Shown here: positions 49,958 through 62,159 of the stretch, one piece after another
Layout of the letters: every line of letters begins with the position of its first letter
Numbering within the stretch: position 1 is the first letter of the stretch
Source of the DNA: Plumapathes pennacea
Lineage: Eukaryota; Cnidaria; Anthozoa; Antipatharia; Myriopathidae
Direction of reading: 5' to 3'
Assembly: GCA_964036295.1 (NCBI GenBank)
Contig: OZ038467.1
Coordinates: 2,051,501 to 2,115,500, forward strand
Length of the DNA stretch: 64,000 nt
Notes under the pieces: generated by a model
Told to the model about the DNA's origin: nothing
What the model saw: the letters and a program-made list of their open reading frames with translations, nothing else
The model's database searches: none
Translations under genes and position numbers: made by a program

Positions 49958-52088
49958 ATGTTTTTTGAAGAACCGCTTTTAACCCGCTATTCCAGACAAC
50001 CGGCGTTCTTTCCACAGAACAGTATGCTGTCCACTTTGAACACCCAAGGTCGGTCGTCTTTCTTCATCGAAGACCTGTTGGTTCCTAGTACGAGACAACA
50101 GCAGCAGAATATGCAGCAGCATCATCAACCACAGCAACTCTTCCTTGGAAAATCAGCCGGTTTCGACGGCCGGACGGCTACCAGCAGTGCGGGTTCCCTC
50201 AAGTTTGGAATGCACTCCATTTTATCAACTAGACCACGCGAGCAGGAGTTCCCAATGTACACTCAAGGTATGCGCTTTGGCTTACTTGCATGGCGGAATT
50301 TGAGAAAAGTTTATACTAATGAGACGACACTAAATATGAAACAGCGTTGTCATGCTTATGCTAAGGTCACCAAATTACTATTTTCCTCAATGACCTGTGT
50401 AATGATAATTCCGCGTCGATCTAAAATCTTTCGCACATTTCTTGTTTGTACTTGCGCAATGCAGAAGCTGCGAAAACTGCACAGTTTGGCACACGTATAA
50501 GCCTGGAGAATCACTCTAGTCCTGTATTAGAAAGTTTGTGTCATAAGAGAGTGCAGTATTCTATACGTTAATTCAATAAGCGGTCTCTTTACTCTTGAAT
50601 TCTGGGCATAATGAGCAGCGTTTGAAAAGTAATTCAGCCAGTTAATGAGTACGTAATGGGGAAAGAACGTGCCACGGATCGCTGCCTTACTGAAAATGTT
50701 TCCCAAGCGTGAACGCTGTCACAGAACTCGTGCTAAATGTAGCTGTAATTGCTCCTGATTTCTGAAAACTAGATTTTAATGAACCTTAGTAGATTTGGAT
50801 GGATACGGGACGAAATCGCCAGCGAGGGATTTCCTCACATTGGTGACACGGGCCGCGATGATTGCGAGAAAATTTAAAAGCAGGGCTTGTGTCACTTCTT
50901 GTGCAGCTGAGTTTGTGAGCAGATACATTGTTTGTCGATTGACGCAGACCGAAATACAGTGAAGACTACCGACTTATTTTCACAACCATGCCTTTTATTC
51001 CAAATATATATACAACTGCCTTTCATCTGTTATATGATCGTAAAAGCTAAAAGTAAAGCATTCGCGTACTCAGAGAAAAAGCCGAACGTTTCTTCCATTT
51101 TGACACCCCGCAATTTAGCGGCTTTTTAAGCCTAATTGGTGTTTGCCTTTGTGTGTTGAAAGCACTGCTTCGCTTTGGCAAAGGAAAGATCTGCCTGCTC
51201 CTTTCGAAGCCCGAGTCAGTTTTATTTCCTTGATTTTTGGGATATATGTAACTAATGACAAAAAAATGTTACTTCTTGAAAGATTTTTGCGCAGTTGTAT
51301 CGATTCGTTTTTGTTCAATATGTCGCACAAGGGAACTGCCTGATGTTCACCTGTCCGTAGTATCGCCTTTCGACCTCCGCTTGGCCGTTGTCGCCCGTAC
51401 AATCTGTGATCAAAATTAGCTAAAAGTGTTTCTGGCGCCAGACAAGACACTTCAAGTCAAACAAAATGAAAAAAATTGTTCGCACTTCCGTATGTTATCT
51501 TAAAATTCAAGGGACAGAAAAGAAACCTGGCTTTCATCACAATAACGATCTATTCTTTGCAAACACAAAAAGAAAGTACGCACGCAGAATTTACTTTTCT
51601 CTTGAGATCGATTGTCTGTTTGAAGGAGATAATTTCCTAGCTGAGCAGTAGAAAATGTTTTTAATTTGTCTGTTCTTATTACTTCAGATCAAAGTCAAGA
51701 GATTTTACGCCAGCTACCCGTCTATTTCCGTGTGAAGCCGACCCTGAAAACGGCGAACGGAAGAAGATGTCGAAAATCGCGCACCGTGTTTACGGATTTG
51801 CAGCTTCGAGTTCTGGAAAAAACTTTCACAGAGCAGAAGTACCTTGACACTTCAAGCCGAGCCCAGCTGGCGCATACCCTCCTCTTGAACGAAACCCAAG
51901 TAAAAACGTGGTTTCAGAACAGAAGAATGAAATGGAAGAAAGAGAGCAAGGATTCGATGCAAAACAAGCAAGAGGAGGATAACGTTCAGAAGAATCGAGA
52001 AGATGAGACCGAAGCAGAATGCAGCCAGAAACAGAAAAATGCTGACGAGGAAACGAGAGACGAAGAGAAAGTCGTTAATGTCAGCTAA
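49958..52088 (+). CDS. Homeobox protein A (ANTP class, NK/Bar-like)
   Basis: Two exons, 49958-50267 and 51688-52088, join at phase 1 to 236 aa. The N-terminal half has an eh1-like repressor motif (FFIEDLL, residues 35-41) and a Gln/His stretch. A motif just before the homeodomain ([11 protein letters not shown]) is shared with the neighbouring paralogue. The homeodomain spans about 131-190 with [17 protein letters not shown]178 (position 48), N181 (position 51) and [11 protein letters not shown]. The C-terminus is acidic and Lys/Glu-rich. Residues such as RTVFT.LQL..LEK.F..QKYL resemble BARX-type domains, but BARX has WYQNRR, so I leave the family open. It is predicted to be a sequence-specific nuclear repressor. 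The start follows from the longest open first exon. Confidence 0.92.
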
Positions 52089-54540
52089 GGCAAATCGCAG
52101 CAATATTATAATTTAATACTTCCTTTTCGCTTTTCTTCCCCTTTTTCTTTTTTGTAAATAGACATATATGAAATAATTAGTTTCAAAGCTCCTTAAAGGG
52201 CGTTAATGTAACAGTTTGTGAAAATACATATTCTCTGTGTCAGTATATAGCTTGAAGCTGTATTGTAATGCGCACAAACACTTGTTCTTTTTAAATATAT
52301 TCCGTCGATTCGCGCGACTTCTGCGAGCATCATATATCTGCTTAGTAAATAGACATGTATGAAATATTTAAGGTTGAGGAGTTCATAAAATGCAATGAGT
52401 ATTGTGGAAGAACGAAAAAGAACAGATTAACAAGGATAAACTAGGGGTAAAACATTAACTAAAAAGTAAAGGAAGTGTCGTGTTTGTAAAATGGTTTCTC
52501 AAGTTTTGCTGAGTGTCTTGGCGTTATTGGTCATTCGTTCCCTTTCATAAAAGGGGCCGCTCGGCTAATCTCCTTGTTTGTGTCTCTAAAAGGAACGGAC
52601 ATGCTCTGATGAACTACATCCGCTATCTAATGCATGGCCTTTGTATCACTAACAAGTAGCGGAAAACACCACAAACGTATAAATTAAAACTACTATCCGT
52701 TTGGAAACTTCGGGCGTAAGTCCGATTGAGCTAATGGGAATTAAAAGGTCAAGCAACCACTGTTTTCTCAATCATTTGTTGGATATTTAACCCAAAGAGA
52801 CGCATCCCGACTTTATGTTTCTACATAATTATTATTATTTTTTTGTATAGCCAAGGATTATTGTCAATCTGTGTATATACCTTTTTTTCCTCTCTTTAAA
52901 ACAACAGGAAAACATTACTACTTAGCGAAAATATAAAACAAGACTGATCTAATAATAGGACGAAAATCAAGCTCATATTTTCAAGGGCAATGCGGGGGAA
53001 TATTTGGCGATTGCCCTCTCAATACAAAAGACGAAAAAAAAACTTATCCTGTGCGGACAAAACAGAAAAATGAAAAATAGCCAGCTCGCTGTTCGGTCGT
53101 TAAGCCAGAAGACGACTGCACAAGGGGAAAACCTTAAATACGGGAGGAGGGCGGGAATTCAATCGGAATTTCAATTTCAATTTGACCCCTTGAGAGATTT
53201 ATGCAGTGAAAATTGTGTTCCGGCTGTGATTATAGATATTCCACATAAACGACCCAACGACATCTGTTTAGAATACCTCTCACTTTTTTTTTGTATTTTG
53301 TATTATGTATTATTACTAAAGATTCATCATTTGAAGGGTCACATTGCCAAGTGTGCGGCTTGCAAGACATTACAACCCCAAATAAAGCTGATAATAGCCG
53401 GCTCATCTTGATATATATATCAGATATATGTTTATGGGGTTATACTTTTAGAGATAAGTTCGTTTGACTGAAAATGGATTGATTAAGCCAGTAATGATCA
53501 TGATTGTTATATTGAGTGCTTCTACTAATCTGATGAGTGGAAAACATGCGTTCCGCCTTATTGCCTTCCCATGGTTACCAGGACAGACAGAGTAATGTAA
53601 GCTATTATTCTAACAGTGCATTACACGGAATTTAATTCGACGAAAGTATGTGCAAGTTACTATACAGGACACACGTGCATAGTCCAAGTGTTTCGTTGGA
53701 TTCTTGCGTGTTAGACGTGTAAAATGCACTTGTAAACTTTTAGTAACGTGAATTGGCCCTGGAATGTACCGTGCTTCAAAGTTTCTACCGTCGAGTCCTC
53801 TATGTTATACGTCTACGACTTGTTCGACATCGCTTGGAGAAAAATCAGCTCAGCAACCTGCATCCGGGTGACCAGGGCCGTTTGTTACTAAGAGAGACTG
53901 GGACAAAACAGTATTCGTAAGGAACTCACAGAGTAAAAGATTTCTAGCTCCCCAATTAAGGAAAACATCAACAACAACAACTACAACAAACTAAAGCACT
54001 TATGTAAACCGAATCTGGCCACCACTCACTTTCATTCGCGAGCATTAATTTTTGGCACAATCATAATTAATTTTTAATCTATTGGTGGACACTTTACCTT
54101 ACCCGCATCTCAGGGAGTTCAAGGGTTAATTAAGAAATATATGTAATATATTCTCATCTTACACGGTTAGTTAGCCAATCAGAACGCGCGTAGTATCAGT
54201 TATTTTATAAAACGACACTGTGTGGCAAGGCGCCGATTACGCTGATTCTCGTTTTGGTCCCGCATGATTCATGTGTCCACTGTCTTCGGGATCACGGCGA
54301 TTCGACTCGCTCTACCTCGACTGGAATAACCTCACCAAAAGCTAATACCTCTTTCAAATGAAAGCTCTCTCTGAATGTATTCTATAGCAGAGCTCACGTT
54401 GTTGTTGGAGTGATATCATGGCAGCGAAAGGGCTCAAGCGGTGATTTCAGGGCAGAAATCGACATTTTCAAAGGTTTAATAGCAAATCAATTATCAATAC
54501 AAAAAGAAAATTGTATAATCGAGAGTTTGATGAATTTCTA

Positions 54541-54573
<33 letters not shown>

Positions 54574-56321
54574 GTTATTTGTGTGAGTGATTGACAGGTT
54601 GAAACCCCGAGTTGATTGCGCACTAGAGAGTACCATCACTTCAAAAGCTCGACGCTGGACGAACGACGTTTCCGAGGAAAAAGAGAGAGGTATAACGAGA
54701 AAATTAGAGGTATAACACAAAACGTTGCCACTTTGGGAGAGGGGAGGGGAGGGAGAGGAAGAGACTCGGGGAGAACCGGTATCAACAGGCTCTTGAAAAT
54801 GGCCATTTCTCAATTTACGAGAAACCTTACTGTGTTTGAACTTCTGGCAGTCTCTATGACTGACACAGATGGATAAGTTTTTGTAGGGTTGCATGTAAAA
54901 CTGACATGTAGCCAAGGCCGGGCCAGATGGAGCCAGATTTGCCCAAGAAATTCAACCGAATTCTATTTTTGTCCTGCAGTCTGGCCTGTCGCGTACTTCC
55001 TATTGAATGTCTTGCCTCGTGCACCACCTTTTGACAAATTTTTAGCATGCGGGCAACGTACCCTAAATCGTCGCCGTTTGATTTATTGTGTGAGGACAGT
55101 TTAGAGATAATCAGAATGGCGGAAATTGGCCGCGCACGTTTCCAAAATGTTTCGATATCTGTTGATACAGCCAAGCTTATCATGACGATCAATTCAAAAC
55201 GAGACTTCGAGGAGTTTGGATATAGTGTCGAACTGATTCTTCACAAAGCCATCCTTTATTCTATTCCCCGTGAAAACCTAGACCAACGGATCGAGTTTGA
55301 TCCTAGTGTGTGCGATATTACTTAGCGTACCGTCGCTTTTACAAGCCGATGCAAGTCTCAATGTTCCGTGCTGCGACGACAATGTGATAAGCAAAGCGCG
55401 GGTCACTTATGGCAATATCCGGTCGATGAGAGTTTGAGAAAATGGCACGTTTTAGATTACCATTCCTCTTGAAAGAAATGGACACCTGCCAAGAATATAC
55501 TAAAAAGATAAGGGGTCTCTTCCTTATGTATTGTGAAAGATTGCTTGCGTGTGGGCGAGATCAAGAGACGCGTTATTCTATTGTTTCTGTGATAAATTGC
55601 GTGAGACGAAAAGTTCACCATCGAGACGAGCAACTGGTATGTTAATCAGACTAATGGGCGAAATGTCCTTGTCACAGCGAGGCACTAGGTCAACAGCCCG
55701 CTAAGCCCAATTGTGTACGCAAAACGCAACGAGTTTCTGAATCGTACCGAACTCGTAAGTTACTCTTTTGGGCTGAATCCCTTCGTCTGGAAATGCGAAA
55801 CAATCTAAAATCTGAAATCGCAATTTAAGTAATGAAACGTTTACTTACAATGGGCTTTTGAAAATGTGACACTTGTGGTTGTTTTTTCATGTTTCACATG
55901 CTTTAAAGCGCCCGTGTAAACATCGACAGGATGCGCCATCTCTAAATGCATTTTGTGTTAGTGAGCTCATAAATATTAAAGTGCTAATAGATGTTTATTT
56001 GATTTCTCATACAAACATCTGCTGCACCTCAAGGGAAGGTGTTAATGTTTTCCACTAATTAAAAGTTCTCGGATGAAGACATAAGAAGGTGGTGAGATAA
56101 GTAAAAGGTGAGGCCGTTTTTCCCGAATGTTTCAACGGTTCCATTGCACGCTATGGCGGGATCGCTTGGTTATGAGACGCTCCAAAACGTGCGAGTCGTG
56201 GCGTGTTGTGTTGACTTAACCTGCGAAAGATCTTTTGTGGAGAGGTTTTCTTCCTTTCATCAAATTTCCACAGTGCCGACCTTAAAAGAAATGGTGCTTT
56301 TGGACTTTCTGTTTTAACAAC
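52089..56321. other. Intergenic region between the homeobox paralogues
   Basis: AT-rich sequence with a poly(A) run at 54540-54565. Small frames (for example 53004-53411 and 54616-54876) have no domain or paralogue match that I can see. The 3' UTR of homeobox gene A and distal regulatory sites of gene B are expected here but cannot be placed. Confidence 0.5.
54540..54565. repeat. poly(A) tract
   Basis: An unbroken run of about 26 A between the two homeobox genes. Confidence 0.9.
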
Positions 56322-56410
56322 TAATTGAATTCCATCTTCGATTATCTCTTGATAATGGTATCTAATTGACACTCTCACCGAGTTTATAATAAGCGCTAAT
56401 TGAATAACGA
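56322..56410. promoter_or_regulatory. Conserved non-coding element upstream of homeobox gene B
   Basis: The element reads TAATTGAATTCCATCTTCGA, then TTATCTCTTGATAATGG, then CTAATTGACACTCTCACCGAG and GCTAATTGAATAACG. It aligns along its length with 49510-49602. The block ends about 335 bases before the start codon, nearly the same distance as in gene A. Confidence 0.75.
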
Positions 56411-56745
56411 GCACAATTAATTTTGGCAGCGAAGTGGAATAGACCAATCAAAACTCTCGTGTGCTTGCTACAGCTCTTTGCGGCGTTTTTGGGATGACAA
56501 GATAAGACAAGCCTGACTGTTTCCGTAATTACTTTAGACGTATGGAGTGAAACTTTTAAATGCTTTTAATAAACGCGCAAACTGCTTTCTATTTGAACAG
56601 GTTACTTTATGTAATGTCAATCACTACAGGGAGGTGTTTTCAGAGGCTTCAGAGTTATCTTGACAATAAAAACGGCTCAACATGACAAAAAGCAGTCATC
56701 AGTGAAGGCGAAGCAACAAACGACTGTTCTCTTCCAGACGCGACC

Positions 56746-58082
56746 ATGTTCTTTCAAGATCCCTATCTGCTGCAATTTGCCCGTAAGGACAACATTATGT
56801 ATCATGGAAGCCAGTACCCTCCGCATTATTTGGGAGACAATGTGTGCAGTCCTTCCCAGCCGTGTTTTCTTTCAAAACCGCCAACGCAGCACAGTCCAGA
56901 TCCATGCAGTCAAGTTTTACGAGGCAACACTACCTTTCCGTATAACCCTCACTCTGTGTTTCAGCCTACCGCAAGCAAACCAGAAATATCAGGTAAGCAA
57001 TTTAGTGACTCCTTGTCTAAAAAAACCCATCTAGTTCCCGCTTCAGAGACTAACGAGCAATTAATAAATATTAGAAGCAGCACGTAGTTTATTTGTGGTT
57101 TAACAAGAAGTCGTTGCACTGTCACGTCATATCTGGTTTCTTGGCCTTGTGCCTTTAATTGGCGCTTAAATTGAACAGTGATTACGGGTTAGAAACGCTT
57201 CTGTGTCCTAAGTCACTTATGAAACTCCCAATATGATGTAACACAGTAAAAATGCCCACAATTTTGATGACAAACAACCGGACAAAAACTGCTCGATTTC
57301 AAATTCTGCCTCTGTTTTCTTACCCCTAAACGATTGATCGACTTTGAAAAGTGCCCTTAAAATGATTGATCACTTATATCGTTCATTTTCTCGGTCAGTA
57401 AACTTGAAAGTATGATGAGGCTGATTACGGGTTTATATGAAAGCACGGCAATATCCAACAGTGCATACACAATGAACTACAATAGCTGCACAATACAACA
57501 TTCTTACGAAGGAATACAATTCTTGCGGTTACTATGGCTTGAAAACGTCACAGCTAAAAATTCTAAAGACTCAAAATTTCCCCTCCAATAAAACCGAAAA
57601 TTGTCTATACATTGATCCCAAAATTGCACGTATGTAATCAATAACGATATTTTTATTTTGTCTGTTTTCATGCAGATCCTAGTCCAGAAATCATTCACTC
57701 GCTCCCCGTTTATTTTCGTGTGAAACCAACACTGAGAACCCCAAGCGGTCGAAGATGCAGAAAATCGCGCACAGTATTCACCGACCTTCAGTTGAGAGTG
57801 TTGGAGAAAACGTTCTCAGAGCAAAAATATCTCGACTCCACTAACAGAGCTAAAGTGGCGCAAATCCTGGGGCTGAATGAAGCTCAGGTGAAGACTTGGT
57901 TTCAGAACAGAAGGATGAAGTGGAAGAAGAAGGCGACCAAAGTCGAGAAGCCGGATAGCTCGTCAGCAGCAGCTGCTACAAGCAAAGTGACAATTAAGAA
58001 ACAAAAATGTGCCGAAGACAGCAAGAACGAGACAGAAACAAGAACGAAGGAAACTGCCGCCTCAACCAAGGAGAAATCTTAA
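56746..58082 (+). CDS. Homeobox protein B (paralogue of the upstream homeobox gene)
   Basis: Two exons, 56746-56992 and 57676-58082, join at phase 1 to 217 aa. Both proteins start MFF(E/Q)(E/D)P and share [11 protein letters not shown](K/R)T before [20 protein letters not shown]. The homeodomain spans about 110-169 with [13 protein letters not shown]. The tail is Ala/Ser- and Lys/Glu-rich. The intron (about 0.7 kb, against 1.4 kb in gene A) is in the same place and phase, so the pair arose by tandem duplication. I see no clear eh1 motif here, a possible difference in co-repressor use. The family is NK/Bar-like, not further resolved. Confidence 0.92.
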
Positions 58083-60892
58083 GCAAAGTTGTAGAAAAGA
58101 TTCATGGAGATATCAGTTTCACAATGAAATTCTTTATAAATCTGCGCCGGACAAATTTTACAGAGAAGCACTACATGGATTATTCTAGTTGACTTTTTCG
58201 TGTTATGCCGTAAATCCACAGAAGTTACAGCAGATCTTATTATTATTTAAATAACCTAAAACGTTTTTGAAAATTTTCTTAACATGCTGTCTTATTTCGC
58301 GATGGCGGCCAGTTTGCCTAGTTCATTTAGAAATTGAATAGCATATAAGAGCACCATTAATGATTTTAGAAGCGGAATTGCGCGCTAGTGAAACAGAATC
58401 TTTACTTGTGATTTTTGTCACTTGTGATAAATTGGTGTTAAACGGCATCAGATAGGCAAAAGATTACCATCAGCTTTTACCGCCAAATTGTCCAGCTTCC
58501 TCCGAAACGATACAATTTCCTAAATGGACTAATTGAGATAAACTCGAGGCAATCACCAGCCCGAACTTAGAGGAAATGGACTATGCGGCCTCATTACATA
58601 CGTTCCTATTTTTGTCCTATACTTTAAGTATATATTTTCGGAGTTATACTCTTGGTATATTACTTGACTAATTTGTGAGTTGTTTTCCCGTTTTTTCGTT
58701 TTGAGAAGTGTCCGACTCCAGGAAATACTGTAGACTCAACGAACACAAGCGAATAAAAAGAAATGACTCGGTGGTCGGTATCTAGAGGCTTAGGAGTCAA
58801 AAGTCAAACAAACCTTGATTAAAAAAAGCTTTAACAGACTTAGGAGTTCCTTGTCAATCTGTTGGTGTGTTTGCACTGGTCCACCGTTTGAGTTGTAGCT
58901 CGACATTAAATGGCTTCTAAGAAATTTAGCAATTTAAAATTCGAGAAAGAAAAAAGCACCAGAAAACGTTAACGGAGAACAGAATCCATCCAGTAGCCTT
59001 ATTTCCGATTACAGCTGGGCCAAAAACCGCTCGAAGAAGCCGAAACGGTTTATTGGAAAGGCAATGTGTTTGTTTGCTGGTAGGTTTCTAGGGATTAAGT
59101 CTAGTCGAGTCCTATTCACCTGGCGCGGATTAAAATCTATGCACGGCATGTGCTTTTACCTGCTTAAAATCTCACGAGAAAAAAATATGAAAACGAAGGA
59201 ACACATCCCTTACCTAGAAGGTCTAAAACGATTTGAGCATATAGTCAGACATGTATTCCCCACAGTCGGCACAGTCAGTTAGATTTAATTGTCATAAATG
59301 ACTAGACTCTTGATGTCAATCGGTTGCTTTTCTGCGGGTATTTAACCGACCGCACGGACAGTCCGGAACAGTGGGCATGCAAACGGGGTTCGATTGTATT
59401 CACTTGTTTTCATATTGCTCTTGAATGGAAAATCTTTGTCCCAAGCAACCCCTTATTTTCTCAATAAAAGCTCTCTTCACCTATCTATCATCTGCCATAT
59501 TTCCCATGCAAGATTTGTGTTCCCTCGGTGACTCTCAGGCGCCGGATTAAGGTATTTATCAAACTTTTGTGCGGATATGAAAAACGAGGCAAATGTTTAT
59601 ATAACTCATGAATGAAGGCTTAGCAATCCCTGTTCGTTTGAAAACCAAGGGGAATGTGCTTCAATTGCGCGCTTTACTGATAGTTTCAGATCCGTCCACA
59701 CTGAAAAGAAAAGTGTTGTGGTATTGGTGTGTGTCTCAGTAATTCCAACATTCCTTCTTTTTCTTTAATTGTTCTTTTATATCATATATATTTCTTCTTC
59801 TTCTTCACCTTCGTAGTGATTTTTTGGTTGAACGTAGAACTGAAGTGAATTTTAAAACTGGACCGCCTTGTCGTCGACACCAAGATTAAATTGAGCCAAA
59901 AAAACTAAGCAATCATCGGCGACTAGTACCTTCCTTACACCAATTGCTTTCAGCCGAAATGGCTCAGTTTAGCCGAGAATTTGTATTCGCTGTAAACTTT
60001 CACCTATTCACCATAATGAATCAGAACTCAGAGACCGATCAACAGGAACTGAGTTCAATAATAGAGAGGCAAATTATGACTCAACTACAACATTACAATA
60101 GGCTTTCATGTTCTAGCGTGCCCCGTCAAACCGTGAGTGGAAGGGTCATGAATCATTCAAAGTCACTTCAATGTCAGAGGATCAAGTTACCTGTAAACCT
60201 CGGAATCTGCCACAAAAGAAGATATTGCTAGTGTTGGGACACGTCAAGCTCACCCGTCTAACCAAGAACAGTAGTGGGAAAAACATTTAATCCGTTCAAT
60301 GACAACACGTGAACATTGCTGTTATAATGTACTCACTGAGAGCTTTCATTTGAGTGGTCACATCTTTAGGTTTTCTTTTACAGTTCAGGAGTTAGAAGTT
60401 TTCAACTTCGAGTCATGTGTTCGCCTTTTCATTCCCAGTCGACCAGTTCCATACTCGGCCACATTTGCCAGAGTATTAAGAACTAGTGCCGAGCCAACAC
60501 GCATCCGTTTTCGTTTGAAAATGGCCGGAATTTTTTCTTCCACCTTCAAAACTTTCTCCGTCCACACGATAGCTTTTCCGAATCACGCGATCATCGTGAC
60601 GTCAGCGTTTTCGATAAGTTTCGTTTTCACACGCCGGTGTACAAAAATGGTGTTTTCGAAAATGTCCACTTTGGAGAGCGTTTTCAAAAAGTTCCGTTTT
60701 CGATTACCGTTTACGTGCGGACGGAGGCCCAAACTGCATAAGAGAAAACAAAGAATAAAAAAAAAAATTGTTTTAAATCGAAAACGGATATGTATCTGGT
60801 TGTTTGCACTGTCTGTGTAGCCAGCTGATGCAGCTATAAATTCTCTTAATCTCATACACGCACTCTCTGCGTAGGCAGAATTTGTTGCAAAA

Positions 60893-61127
60893 GACCCTTT
60901 CAGTTAGTGTCACGTGACCTGAAATGGGACAACGCACCAAAGTAACACCTCAAAATAACAAAAAAACGCTATTTTCCAGACGTTTGCTCACTCATTCGGG
61001 TATTTCTGGGCAAATTATCTGATTGAGAATGAAAAATCTGGTAACGCCGTGATATTTTACTCTTACTCAGAGACGCATGTTTGTGTTGTCCAATTTCAGG
61101 TCACGTGACACACTAACTGGAAGGGTC
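60893..61127. mobile_element. MITE with GACCCTT(T/C)CAGTTAGTG ends
   Basis: The left end GACCCTTTCAGTTAGTGTCA and the right end (reverse complement) GACCCTTCCAGTTAGTGTGT both continue into CACGTGACCTGAAATnGGACAAC, giving about 45 bp inverted repeats. It is non-coding, with no clear target duplication beyond AA. Confidence 0.75.
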
Positions 61128-61435
61128 AAGTCAGAGACTACAGTCGAACCAGTCACACTAGCTACACGTTGAACCCTGCTGCATGCCGGGAATAAAAGAC
61201 GCCAGTTTCAACGAACATTACAAACGTAACGACGGTTTTTCATCAAATGTCCGCCGAGTGCTGCTGATTAATGTACAGATTGTAAAAAGTAAGCCGGAAG
61301 TGTCGGCCGAGTCACCGTACCACCCAAAAAAGATCGACTCCAGTGACTCTACAACCCTACCCAAAAAATGAAGCAAAAATGTAAGGTCGATGGTGTGAAA
61401 TCAACCTTCCCAAGTTCTCTTTATTCGTCATAGTA

Positions 61436-61680
61436 ATACCTAGTTCACACCAACGCTTAAACCTGTTTAAAAGGTGTTTAATAAAACTTGTTTAGTTTGG
61501 TCGGCCGTTCACAATGAGTGCACGGCAAAACTAAACTGGTTTAAAACCCGTCCAACTAAACAACCGGTGCGAGGTGGTGTAAAATATTGTGTAATTAACA
61601 CAAAATCAAAACAGGTTTCAGAAAACGCAGTCTAGTAAACTTGGTTTAATTAAACAGGTTTAGTTTGTGTGAACAGGGTA
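61436..61680. mobile_element. MITE with TACC(T/C)(A/T)GTTCACAC ends
   Basis: The left end TACCTAGTTCACACCAACGC and the right end (reverse complement) TACCCTGTTCACACAAACTA continue into AAACCTGTTTAA, forming imperfect inverted repeats of about 35 bases. TA at both edges may be the duplication. The interior is rich in AAACTAAAC text, with no coding. Confidence 0.65.
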
Positions 61681-62124
61681 TGAGACACACGACACAAGAA
61701 GATAATTCCCTCAGTTACTGCCTTGCTATATTGATGAGTTTGAACCAATCCCTAGAGCTTCAGAATACAAAGACATTGCTGCCATGTTGGGGTCAAATTT
61801 CATCCAACATGACCTCACTTGAACCATTTTCAAACAGGTCTATGATTGTTTTTCAACCAACCGCTCTCTTCCAAAGGTGTGCATTTGCATAACAAGTATC
61901 ATGAATTATTACGCTTTGTCTGAATAAATGCAGATAATTGTATAAGTACCAATGGCAGACATAAATAAAGGCTGCACCGCATTACTGCTCTTTTAAGACC
62001 AATTTGTCGCCTTTGATTATACTCACACGATCCAGGTTTCATGAAAATGTAAACCCAACTGGCTTCACAGGCTGTGTAAAATTGCATTTTAATAATCACG
62101 TAGTATTTCTTGCAAGACGAAACC

Positions 62125-62125
<1 letters not shown>

Positions 62126-62158
<33 letters not shown>
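62126..62158. repeat. (GT)n microsatellite
   Basis: About sixteen GT dinucleotides in non-coding DNA. Confidence 0.95.

Positions 62159-62159
<1 letters not shown>

Noticed and set aside
53004..53411. 135-codon ORF between the homeobox genes
   Set aside because: It is Lys-rich and low complexity at the start, without homologues I recognise or conserved features.
60299..60820. 173-codon ORF rich in FRF/FSF text
   Set aside because: It reads through MITE-like CGTTTTCG repeats; the translation is repeat-derived.
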